Shown: one piece after another, positions 57,422-64,000 of the stretch
Numbering within the stretch: the first letter of the stretch is position 1
Layout: every line of letters starts with the position of its first letter
Origin: Pseudomonas sp. PDM16
Lineage (GTDB): Bacteria; Pseudomonadota; Gammaproteobacteria; Pseudomonadales; Pseudomonadaceae
Reading direction: 5' to 3'
Length of the DNA: 64,000 nt
Assembly: GCF_014851865.1 (NCBI RefSeq)
Contig: NZ_JACVAM010000002.1
Location: 372,001-436,000 of the forward strand
Notes under the pieces: model-generated
What the model saw: the letters and a program-made list of their open reading frames with translations, nothing else
What the model was told of the DNA's origin: nothing
Database searches by the model: none
Position numbers and translations under genes: made by a program

Positions 57422-58306
57422 TCATTCGACGAACAGCTTCTGCACGGCGGAGAAGTCCAGCTTGCCGTCGCCCTGCTTGAGCAGCATGCGGTAGATCTGC
57501 AAGGCCAGCGCGCCCATCGGCGTACTGCTGCCAGTGGCCTGGGCGGCCTCCTGGGCCAGACCAAGGTCCTTGGTCATCAGCTCGGCCATAAAGCCGCCCG
57601 AGTAGCCTTTGGACGCCGGTGCATTCTCCATCACCCCTGGCCAGGGATTGTACTTCTCCAGGCTCCAGTTGCCGCCCGAACTCTGCCGCATGATTTCGGC
57701 CAGTACCGCCGGATCGAGACCGCTGGCCACGCCCAGGGCCATGGCCTCGGCGGTGCCGATCATGTGTACGGCGAGCAGTTGGTTGTTGCACACCTTGGCT
57801 ACCTGGCCGGCGCCATCGGGGCCGGCGTGGAAGATGTTCTTGCCCATGGTGGCGAGGATCGGCCGGGCTTTCTCCAAGTCCTCGGCCTTGCCGCCGACCA
57901 TAAAGGTCAGGGTGCCGGCTGCGGCGCCAGCGGTGCCGCCAGAGACCGGCGCGTCGAGCAGGGCGATGCCCTTGGCCGCTGCGGCAGCGTGAACCTTGCG
58001 CGCCGAGTCCGGGGCGATGGTCGAGCATTCCAGCACCAGGCTGCCGGGAGCAATCTGCTGCAGCAGGCCGCCGTCACCCAGGTACAGGCCTTCCACATGG
58101 CGGCTGGCCGGCAGCATGCTGACCACCACACTCGCGCCCTTGACCGCCTCGGCAGCGCTGGCGGCGGTCTTGCCACCGTCCTCGGCGAAGGCGGCGAGAG
58201 CCTCGGCGACCAGGTCGAAAGCGGTCACGGCGAACCCGGCCTTGAGCAGGTTGCGGGCCATGGGTAGGCCCATGTGGCCGAGGCCGATAAAGGCGATCTG
58301 AGTCAT
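57422..58306 (-). CDS. mmsB: 3-hydroxyisobutyrate dehydrogenase
   Basis: MmsB oxidises 3-hydroxyisobutyrate to methylmalonate semialdehyde with NAD+ in valine breakdown. The 294-residue form starts MTQIAFIGLGHMGLPMARNLLKAG at 58306, behind GAGGAGAA. The Rossmann motif is GLGHMG (residues 8-13). The family substrate motif is DAPVSGGTAGA (about 119), and the catalytic lysine is in GQVAKVCNNQ (about 170). It is the last gene of the minus-strand mmsA-to-mmsB set, 26 bases after the hydroxyisobutyryl-CoA hydrolase-like gene. The order hydratase, hydrolase, mmsB matches the P. aeruginosa PA0743-PA0747 region as I recall it. Confidence 0.95.
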   Translation of the reverse strand: MTQIAFIGLGHMGLPMARNLLKAGFAVTAFDLVAEALAAFAEDGGKTAASAAEAVKGASVVVSMLPASRHVEGLYLGDGGLLQQIAPGSLVLECSTIAPDSARKVHAAAAAKGIALLDAPVSGGTAGAAAGTLTFMVGGKAEDLEKARPILATMGKNIFHAGPDGAGQVAKVCNNQLLAVHMIGTAEAMALGVASGLDPAVLAEIMRQSSGGNWSLEKYNPWPGVMENAPASKGYSGGFMAELMTKDLGLAQEAAQATGSSTPMGALALQIYRMLLKQGDGKLDFSAVQKLFVE

Positions 58307-58332
58307 TGTTGTTGTTCTCCTCAGGGTGATGG

Positions 58333-59436
58333 TTAGAGGTCCGCCAGCGGGTGGTCGCCTTCCCAGACCGGAGCGAAGTGCGCCTCGACCACCGCCGGTG
58401 GAATGCTCGCCGGGTCGGGCCAGTGCCACTTCGGCGCCTGGTCCTTGTCGATCAGGCGGGCGCGCACGCCCTCGGGGAATTCCGGGTGGCGGCAGCAGTT
58501 CAGGCTCATGGCGTATTCCATGCGGAACACCTCGGCCAGCGATTGGTGACGGGCGCGGCGAATCTGTTCCCAGACCAGGTGCGCAGTCAGCGGGCAGCCG
58601 GCGGCCAGGGTCTTGGCGGCGCGCGCCAGCGGCAGATCGTCGTCGCCGTGCAGGGCGGTGAGGGCGTGCCAGGCGGCGGGCAGGTCGGCCAGGTCGAGCA
58701 GGGCGTCGATGCGCTCGCGGCGTGGCAGCCACTGCGCCGGTGGCAGGTCCGGGCGGGCCTCGTGCTCCAGAGCGCGCAGCAGGCTGTTGAGCTGCTCCGG
58801 CGCCTGGTGTTGCCAGTTCATCTGCACCAGGCCCTCGATCAGCGTGTCCTGCTGATCGTCACGCAGGAAGCGGTCGGCCAGGTCCAGGTCCAAGGCGTCG
58901 CGGGCGTTGATGCTGGCGGCGGTGAGGCCAAGGAACAGGCCGAGCTTGCCCGGCAGGCGGGCGAGGAACCAGCTGCCGCCGACATCCGGGTACAGACCGA
59001 TATTGATCTCCGGCATGCCCAGGCGACTGCTCGGGGTGACGATGCGGATGGCTGCGCCCTGCATCAGGCCCATGCCGCCGCCCAGCACGTGGCCGTGGGC
59101 CCAGCACAGCAGCGGTTTCGGGTAGGTGTGGATGCGGTGGTCGAGGCGGTATTCATCGGCGAAGAAGCGCCGCGCCAGCGGCGGCACCTCACCGGGATGC
59201 TCGCGGCACTGCTGTACCAGCTGCACCACGTCACCGCCGGCGCAGAAGGCCTTGGGTCCGTTGCCGCGCAGCAGCACGCAGGCGATGTGCTCGTCCTCGG
59301 CCCACTGCCGTAGCTTGGCATCCAGCGCCTCGATCATTGGCAGGGTCAGGGCGTTGAGGCTCTTCTCCGCGTCCAGGCTGGCGATGCCGATGCGGTAGCC
59401 ATGCAGGGCGGGACGTTCTTCGAAATGCATGTTCAT
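58333..59436 (-). CDS. 3-hydroxyisobutyryl-CoA hydrolase (crotonase family)
   Basis: This is a 367-residue crotonase-fold enzyme of the HIBCH type that releases 3-hydroxyisobutyrate from its CoA ester. The start at ATG 59436 (MNMHFEERPALHG) lies eight bases after the hydratase stop. Oxyanion and CoA-binding segments are visible: LRGNGPKAFCAGGDVVQL and AHGHVLGGGMGLMQGA. The catalytic Glu is in LGMPEINIGLYPDVGGSWFLARL, a signature that separates hydrolases from hydratases. The C-terminal extension with EFPEGVRARLIDKDQAPKW is typical of HIBCH. Function is supported by position between hydratase and mmsB. Confidence 0.9.
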   Translation of the reverse strand: MNMHFEERPALHGYRIGIASLDAEKSLNALTLPMIEALDAKLRQWAEDEHIACVLLRGNGPKAFCAGGDVVQLVQQCREHPGEVPPLARRFFADEYRLDHRIHTYPKPLLCWAHGHVLGGGMGLMQGAAIRIVTPSSRLGMPEINIGLYPDVGGSWFLARLPGKLGLFLGLTAASINARDALDLDLADRFLRDDQQDTLIEGLVQMNWQHQAPEQLNSLLRALEHEARPDLPPAQWLPRRERIDALLDLADLPAAWHALTALHGDDDLPLARAAKTLAAGCPLTAHLVWEQIRRARHQSLAEVFRMEYAMSLNCCRHPEFPEGVRARLIDKDQAPKWHWPDPASIPPAVVEAHFAPVWEGDHPLADL

Positions 59437-59444
59437 GGTGGAAG

Positions 59445-60263
59445 TCACTTGTTGCGCCACTGGGCGTCGCGTTTCTCGAGGAAGGCGTTGACGCCTTCGC
59501 GGGTGTCGTCGGCATCGAACAGGTCGACGAAGCGCTCGCGCTCCTCGGAGAGCCAGCTGTTCGGGCCGCGCTCACGGGCGCCCTGGATCAGCGGCTTGAT
59601 GGTGCGCACCGCCACCGGGCTCTGCCGCGCCACCTTGGCTGCCAGCAGCAGGGCGGTGCCACGGGCTTCGCCGCTGTCCACCACCTGCTCGATCAGGCCA
59701 ATGCGCAGGGCGGTCTCGGCGTCGATGCGTTCGCCGCAGAGGATCATGCGCTTGGCCCAGCCTTCGCCGATCAGCCAGGGTAGGTTCTGCGTGCCGCCAG
59801 CGCAGGGCAGCAGGCCGACGGTGGCTTCCGGCAGGGCCATCTGCGCCTGACGTTCGGCGATGCGGATGTCGCAGGCCAGGGCGCATTCCAGACCGCCACC
59901 CATGGCGTAGCCGTTGATCGCGGCAATGGACACGCCACGGAAGTCGCGCAGGGTCTCGAAGGCTTCGCCGAAGCGTCGTGCCATCTCGCGGGCGCGGGCC
60001 TTGTCGCCGTCGGCGAACAGGTTGAGGTCGGCGCCGGCGCTGAAGAACTTGCTGCCCTGGCCGGTCACCACCAGGGCGTAGATGTCGTCGTCGCGGTTGA
60101 GGTGCTCGACGATCTGCTTGAGGCCGATCAGCGAGTCGCGGTCCCAGGTGTTGGCCGGCGGGTGGTTGATGGTGATCAGGGCGGTGTGGCCGTGCTTCTC
60201 CACGGTGAGCTTGTGGGTCAGATCGAACATGCCGGGGTTGTAGGCTTCGATGGCGGTGGTCAT
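59445..60263 (-). CDS. Enoyl-CoA hydratase
   Basis: This is a 272-residue crotonase-family hydratase, in this context probably adding water to methacrylyl-CoA. GAGGA precedes the ATG at 60263 (MTTAIEAYNPGMFDL). It has GQGSKFFSAGADLNLFADGD, AAINGYAMGGGLECALACDIRIAE and MALPEATVGLLPCAGGTQNLPWLIGEGWA. Both glutamates (ECAL and ALPEATVG) are present, as in active hydratases. A repeat element separates it from the upstream acyl-CoA dehydrogenase gene, while the hydrolase gene follows after eight bases. Confidence 0.92.
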   Translation of the reverse strand: MTTAIEAYNPGMFDLTHKLTVEKHGHTALITINHPPANTWDRDSLIGLKQIVEHLNRDDDIYALVVTGQGSKFFSAGADLNLFADGDKARAREMARRFGEAFETLRDFRGVSIAAINGYAMGGGLECALACDIRIAERQAQMALPEATVGLLPCAGGTQNLPWLIGEGWAKRMILCGERIDAETALRIGLIEQVVDSGEARGTALLLAAKVARQSPVAVRTIKPLIQGARERGPNSWLSEERERFVDLFDADDTREGVNAFLEKRDAQWRNK

Positions 60264-60280
60264 AACGGTCCTCGTAATAG

Positions 60281-60390
60281 TGTTCCCCTTTCCCGTGGGA
60301 GAGGGCGGGGCGGCCCGCGTAGGGTGAGAGGCTCTGGATCGATACCGGCCCTCACCCCAACCCTCTCCCTGCAGGAGAGAGGACTCCCAG
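60281..60390. repeat. Inverted pair of short intergenic repeat elements
   Basis: The 133-base spacer between the dehydrogenase and hydratase genes contains GGGAGAGGGCGGGG...AGGGTGAGAG (about 60298-60332) and an inverted related copy CCCTCACCCCAACCCTCTCC (60351-60370) continuing to GGAGAGAGG. This CCCTCACCCCAACC-type sequence is a familiar dispersed intergenic repeat in gammaproteobacteria. The two copies can pair into a long stem in the mRNA. Confidence 0.75.
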
Positions 60391-60396
60391 CAGAAG

Positions 60397-61560
60397 CTAC
60401 AGCAGGCGATCCAGCATGCCGCCCTGGTCCAGCAGGCGACGGGCGATGATCACCCGCATGATCTCGTTGGTACCCTCCAGAATCTGGTGCACACGGCTGT
60501 CGCGCACCCAGCGCTCCAGTGGATAGTCGTTGAGGTAGCCATAGCCGCCGTGCAGCTGCAGAGCCTCGTTGCACACAGTGAAGCAGTGGTCGGTGGCGAA
60601 ACGTTTGGCCATCGCGCAATACAGGCTGGCCTCACCGTGGCCAGTGTCCAGCCGGTGGGCCGCCAGGCGCACCATTTGCCGGCTGGCGGTCAGGTCCGTG
60701 AGCATATCGGCCAACTTGAACTGCAGGGCCTGGAACTCGGCCAGTGCCTTGCCGAACTGCTTGCGTTCCTCCACGTAGCGCAGGCTCTGCTCCAGCGCCG
60801 CCTGGGCCACGCCGAGCGAGCAACTGGCGATGTTGATGCGCCCGCCGTCCAGGCCCTTCATGGCATAGGTGAACCCCTGTCCCTCGGGACCGATGCGGTT
60901 GCCGGCCGGGATGCGTACTCCTTCGAAGGTGATGGTGCGGGTCGGTTGCGCCTTCCAGCCCATCTTCTCCTCGTTGCGCCCGTATTTCACGCCGACTGCA
61001 TCGCCTGGTACCAGGAAGCAGGAGATGCCCTTGGCGCCGTCCTCGCCGGTGCGCGCCATGACGATCAATACATCGGTACTGCCTGCCCCGGAGATGAAGC
61101 ACTTGCTGCCGTCCAGCACGTATTCGTCGCCGTCTCGCCGGGCACGGGTGCGCAGGTGGGCGGCGTCGGAGCCGGCATCGGGCTCGGTCAGGCAATAGGA
61201 GGCCAGCAGTTCGCCGCTGGTCAGTCTGGGCAGCCAGGCGTCCTTCAGCGCCTGGTCGGCGAACGAGGCAACCATCCAGGACGCCATGTTGTGGATGGTG
61301 AGGTAGGCCGTGGTGGCCACACAGCCAGCGGAGAGCTGTTCGAAGATCAGCGAGCTGGTCAGTCGCGACAAGCCCAGCCCGCCATCCTCCTCGCGGATGT
61401 ACAGGGCCAGGTAGCCCTGTTCGGCAGCGCGGCGGATGACGTCGACCGGGAAGTGGTGTTCGCGGTCCCAGTCGGCCGCGTGGGGAAACAGTTCCCGCGC
61501 GGCAAAGGCGCGGGCGCTGTCGACCAGCAGACGTTGTTCTTCGCTCAGCTCAAGGTCCAT
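60397..61560 (-). CDS. Acyl-CoA dehydrogenase, probably isobutyryl-CoA dehydrogenase
   Basis: This is a 387-residue FAD flavoprotein that oxidises an acyl-CoA; its operon points to isobutyryl-CoA. It starts MDLELSEEQRLLVDSARAFAAREL at 61560. Signatures are YCLTEPDAGSDAAHLRTRA (family signature 1), KCFISGAGSTDVLIVMARTG, and MLTDLTASRQMVRLAAHRLD. The end QLHGGYGYLNDYPLERWVRDSRVHQILEGTNEIMR has the catalytic Glu in EGTNE. It starts six bases after the binding-protein gene, so the two are tightly linked. Confidence 0.92.
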   Translation of the reverse strand: MDLELSEEQRLLVDSARAFAARELFPHAADWDREHHFPVDVIRRAAEQGYLALYIREEDGGLGLSRLTSSLIFEQLSAGCVATTAYLTIHNMASWMVASFADQALKDAWLPRLTSGELLASYCLTEPDAGSDAAHLRTRARRDGDEYVLDGSKCFISGAGSTDVLIVMARTGEDGAKGISCFLVPGDAVGVKYGRNEEKMGWKAQPTRTITFEGVRIPAGNRIGPEGQGFTYAMKGLDGGRINIASCSLGVAQAALEQSLRYVEERKQFGKALAEFQALQFKLADMLTDLTASRQMVRLAAHRLDTGHGEASLYCAMAKRFATDHCFTVCNEALQLHGGYGYLNDYPLERWVRDSRVHQILEGTNEIMRVIIARRLLDQGGMLDRLL

Positions 61561-61566
61561 AGGTTC

Positions 61567-62814
61567 TCACTGTAGGGTAACGGGCTGGCCGGCGGCACGC
61601 CGTTCGGCCTGCCATTCGGCGAGGCTGGGGGCGGCCTGTTCTCCGTCCAGACGGTGGACGATCTCGAAGTAATCCTGGTGCAGCGGCGAGGACATCACTT
61701 CAGCGCGTGTCTTGACCCGCACCGCGTACACCGTCTGCACGTTCTGGTGGTCGAAGGCGCGCCATTGCTGGGGGCCTTTGAGCAGGCTGTAGCGATGCCC
61801 CTCCAGTGCCTTGATCAGCGCCTCGCTGTCCAGGCTCTTGGCACGGCCGGCGGCGTCGGCCCACTGCTGGACGATGCTGTAGGCCGACGCGGCGGCGCTG
61901 GAGGGGTAGACCTCGTAGCGCTCGGTGAAGTTGCGCACGAAGTCCTGGCCAGCCTGGGAGCCTTCCAGCTCTGGTACGCGCCAGGTCCAGGGCTCGGTGC
62001 CGAGCACGCCTTCCATCAGCCCTGGGCCGGCCTGTTCGACGATGCCCTGGGTCAGGTTCGGGGCGACGATCTGCACCTTGCGGGTCAGCCCCAGGTCTTC
62101 GGCCACGCGCATGGCACGTACCAGATCCTCGCCGAAGAGCACCAGGACCAGCACATCTGGGCTGCTCTGGGCGGCCTGGGTCAGAGCGTTCTGGTAGTCG
62201 GCGATACGGGCGCCGGGGAAGGGCACCTTGAGACCCGGGTTGCGCGCACTATCCTGGGTGCCGGTGGTCTCGCGCAGCGAGCTCTCGGTAGTGTTGCCCC
62301 AGGTGTAATCGGCAGTGACATAGAAGTAGCGCTTGTTCGGCAGATTCTTGGCCAGGTACTGGCCGAGCACGCGGGCGCTCATCCAGGCGTTGTTGCACTC
62401 GCGGAAGAGGTAGCGGTGGCCGTCCTTGCCCGTGGTGTCGTTGGAGTAGGTGAGGGTGCCGAAATACAGCAGACCCTTCTCCTGGGCGCGCTTGCCCGCG
62501 GCGATGGCCGCCGCGCTGGAGGCGCCGCCGAAGAGCATGGAAGCACCTTCGCCGGCCAGCTTGTCGACGTTGCGCGCCGCCTTTTCGGGGCGAGAGGCGT
62601 CGTCCAGGCTGGACAGCCGCAACTGTCGGCCCAGTACACCGCCCTTGGCGTTCAGTTCGTCGATGGCCAGCAGGGCTCCGCGCATCTGTGCCAGTCCTTC
62701 TTCCTTGTAGCTGCCGGTACGTGGGTAGCTGAGGCCGAGGGTAATCGGCTCGGCAGCCTGTACGGCGGCGGTGATTCCGGCCCAGAGGGCCAGGCAGGCA
62801 GTCAGTCGTTTCAT
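61567..62814 (-). CDS. ABC transporter substrate-binding protein (urea/branched-chain amino acid type)
   Basis: This is a 415-residue periplasmic binding protein of the Peripla_BP_6 (LivJ/UrtA-like) family. AAGGAG precedes the ATG at 62814. A signal peptide MKRLTACLALWAGITAAVQA ends before AEPITLGL. Typical segments are LSYPRTGSYKEEGLAQMRGALLAIDELNAKGGVLGRQL, FGGASSAAAIAAGKRAQEKGLLYFGTLTYSND and YFYVTADYTWGN. Membrane and ATPase subunits are not adjacent. It sits inside the valine operon, 108 bases after mmsA and six before the acyl-CoA dehydrogenase, so a ligand from that pathway is plausible but unproven. Confidence 0.88.
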   Translation of the reverse strand: MKRLTACLALWAGITAAVQAAEPITLGLSYPRTGSYKEEGLAQMRGALLAIDELNAKGGVLGRQLRLSSLDDASRPEKAARNVDKLAGEGASMLFGGASSAAAIAAGKRAQEKGLLYFGTLTYSNDTTGKDGHRYLFRECNNAWMSARVLGQYLAKNLPNKRYFYVTADYTWGNTTESSLRETTGTQDSARNPGLKVPFPGARIADYQNALTQAAQSSPDVLVLVLFGEDLVRAMRVAEDLGLTRKVQIVAPNLTQGIVEQAGPGLMEGVLGTEPWTWRVPELEGSQAGQDFVRNFTERYEVYPSSAAASAYSIVQQWADAAGRAKSLDSEALIKALEGHRYSLLKGPQQWRAFDHQNVQTVYAVRVKTRAEVMSSPLHQDYFEIVHRLDGEQAAPSLAEWQAERRAAGQPVTLQ

Positions 62815-62922
62815 GGTGTCGGCTCCTTGTTCTTGTTGTGCCAGGGCTGACTGTGCAGCTCTGGCGAACGCGGAGGCATTGTCTTTTCGTCGTAGTGGCA
62901 CCGTGTTGCGGTACGTCAACGC

Positions 62923-64000
62923 TTACTTGAGTTGTATCGTCATGTTGGGGCCGACCGGGGTTCCGCCCGTCACGGCCGCATCGTCGAACCAGCGACTGGT
63001 GACGGTCTTGGTCTCGGTGTAGAAGCGCACCGCCTGCTTGCCATAGGCGTGCAGGTCGCCATAGAACGAACCCTTCCAGCCGGTGAAGGAGAAGAACGGC
63101 AGCGGCACCGGGATCGGCACATTGATGCCTACCTGGCCGACCTCCACTGCATGTTGATAGTGGCGAGCGGCGCCGCCGGAGCGGGTGAAGATGCTGGTGC
63201 CGTTGCCGTAGGGGCTGGCGTTGACCAGCTCGATGGCCTGCTCCAGGGTGTCGACCTCCATGCACACCAGCACCGGGCCGAAGATCTCCTCGCGGTACAG
63301 GCTCATGCGGGTGGTCACGCCGCGGAACAGGGTCGGGCCCAGCCAGTTGCCGTTGGGGTAGCCGGCCACCTCGCACTGCGAGCCGTCGAGCAGGCACTCG
63401 GCGCCTTCCGCCTTGCCCTCGGCAATCAGCTTCTGCACGCGCTGCTTGGCCTGCTGGCTGATCAGCGGGCCATAGGCGGAGCTCGGGTCCTTCCAGTGGC
63501 CTGGCTTGAGCTCGGCCATCTGTGCGGCCAGTTCGTCGATCCACTGCTTCGACTCGCCGACGAACACCGCCACGCTGATCGCCATGCAGCGCTGCCCAGC
63601 GGCGCCGCAGCTGGCGCCGAGCAGGTTGCTGAGCACCTGGTCCTTCGGCGCGTCGGGCATGATCACCATATGGTTCTTGGCGCCGGCGAAGGCCTGCACG
63701 CGCTTCAGGTGCTGGGTACCGGTGCGGTAGATATGCTGGCCCACCGGCACCGAGCCGACGAAGGAGATGGCGCGGATGTCCTCGTGGGTGAGCAGGGCGT
63801 CGACCACCTCGCGGCCGCCGTGCAGCACCTGCAGCACGCCTGCCGGTGCGCCGGCCTCGACGAACAGCTCGGCCAGGCGATTGGGCGTCAGTGGGTCCTG
63901 CTCGGAGGGCTTGAGGATGAAGGTGTTGCCGCAGGCGATGGCCAACGGGAACATCCACAGAGGGATCATTGCCGGGAAGTTGAACGGGGTGATGCCGACG
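62923..64000 (-). CDS. mmsA: Methylmalonate-semialdehyde dehydrogenase, 5'-truncated by window edge
   Basis: MmsA oxidises methylmalonate semialdehyde to propionyl-CoA with NAD+ and CoA, the end of valine and thymine breakdown. The frame is open to the window edge; the visible part of about 359 codons begins at [18 protein letters not shown], so roughly 140 N-terminal residues lie beyond 64000. The catalytic Cys is in [11 protein letters not shown], with [15 protein letters not shown] and [33 protein letters not shown] and the family-specific [21 protein letters not shown] follow. It ends NMTIQLK. It is the first visible gene of the minus-strand operon leading to mmsB. Confidence 0.97.
   Translation of the reverse strand, partial: VGITPFNFPAMIPLWMFPLAIACGNTFILKPSEQDPLTPNRLAELFVEAGAPAGVLQVLHGGREVVDALLTHEDIRAISFVGSVPVGQHIYRTGTQHLKRVQAFAGAKNHMVIMPDAPKDQVLSNLLGASCGAAGQRCMAISVAVFVGESKQWIDELAAQMAELKPGHWKDPSSAYGPLISQQAKQRVQKLIAEGKAEGAECLLDGSQCEVAGYPNGNWLGPTLFRGVTTRMSLYREEIFGPVLVCMEVDTLEQAIELVNASPYGNGTSIFTRSGGAARHYQHAVEVGQVGINVPIPVPLPFFSFTGWKGSFYGDLHAYGKQAVRFYTETKTVTSRWFDDAAVTGGTPVGPNMTIQLK

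Overview
The window is GC-rich, densely coded chromosomal DNA from a Pseudomonas species. The evidence is gene order: dnaE-accA-tilS-pyrG-kdsA-eno-ftsB-ispD, and rne / rluC-HAD-sppA-maf-yceD-rpmF-plsX-fabD-fabG-acpP-fabF-pabC-mltG-tmk-holB-pilZ-tatD followed by an RgsA-type sRNA and a TetR gene. As I recall the P. aeruginosa PAO1 map these are two separate conserved blocks, so this is probably another Pseudomonas lineage; I cannot name the species. No rRNA, tRNA, transposase, phage gene or CRISPR array was seen.

Layout. 1-10.0 kb: DNA polymerase III alpha (5' end outside the window), fatty-acid, tRNA, CTP, LPS, glycolytic, division and isoprenoid genes. 10.0-14.6 kb: an accessory insert with a chemoreceptor, an M48 lipoprotein protease, a SnoaL-like protein and a GDT1-type manganese exporter behind a yybP-ykoY Mn2+ riboswitch. 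14.6-18.3 kb: RNase E with its structured leader. 18.3-31.8 kb: a long plus-strand housekeeping run (pseudouridine synthase, fatty-acid synthesis cluster, murein, dTMP, replication, PilZ, TatD). 31.8-34 kb: the RgsA-like sRNA, a class V aminotransferase and a TetR regulator. 34-37.3 kb: MoaA, a radical SAM protein, a DUF4823 lipoprotein and DUF1285. 37.3-43 kb, minus strand: an operon GlxA-type regulator / DUF1272 / HPP / MFS, and a second set of two small paralogous proteins / DUF421 with a zinc ribbon / topoisomerase IB. 43-46.8 kb: a PLDc_N peptide, speE, and putP behind an unusually long, hairpin-rich leader. 46.8-55.6 kb: a surface adhesin system made of a 1578-residue protein with a LapA-type retention module, a TAAG protease site, cadherin-like repeats and a VWA domain, plus a divergent LapB-like ABC exporter and LapC-like adaptor. 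55.6-64 kb: a TetR/DUF2855 divergent pair, then a valine-catabolism operon (mmsA, a periplasmic binding protein, acyl-CoA dehydrogenase, enoyl-CoA hydratase, hydroxyisobutyryl-CoA hydrolase, mmsB), with mmsA running off the window.

How it fits together. The plsX-fabD-fabG-acpP-fabF genes and accA supply phospholipid and acyl chains. The mmsA-mmsB set takes isobutyryl-CoA to propionyl-CoA. The adhesin and exporter form a self-contained secretion locus, but the outer-membrane TolC-type partner and the LapD/LapG control proteins are not here. The parts most worth a second look are the RNA leaders (Mn2+ switch, rne, putP), the RTX-less VWA adhesin with inverted repeats upstream, the topoisomerase IB / DUF421 / small-paralog cluster, and the binding protein embedded in the valine operon.
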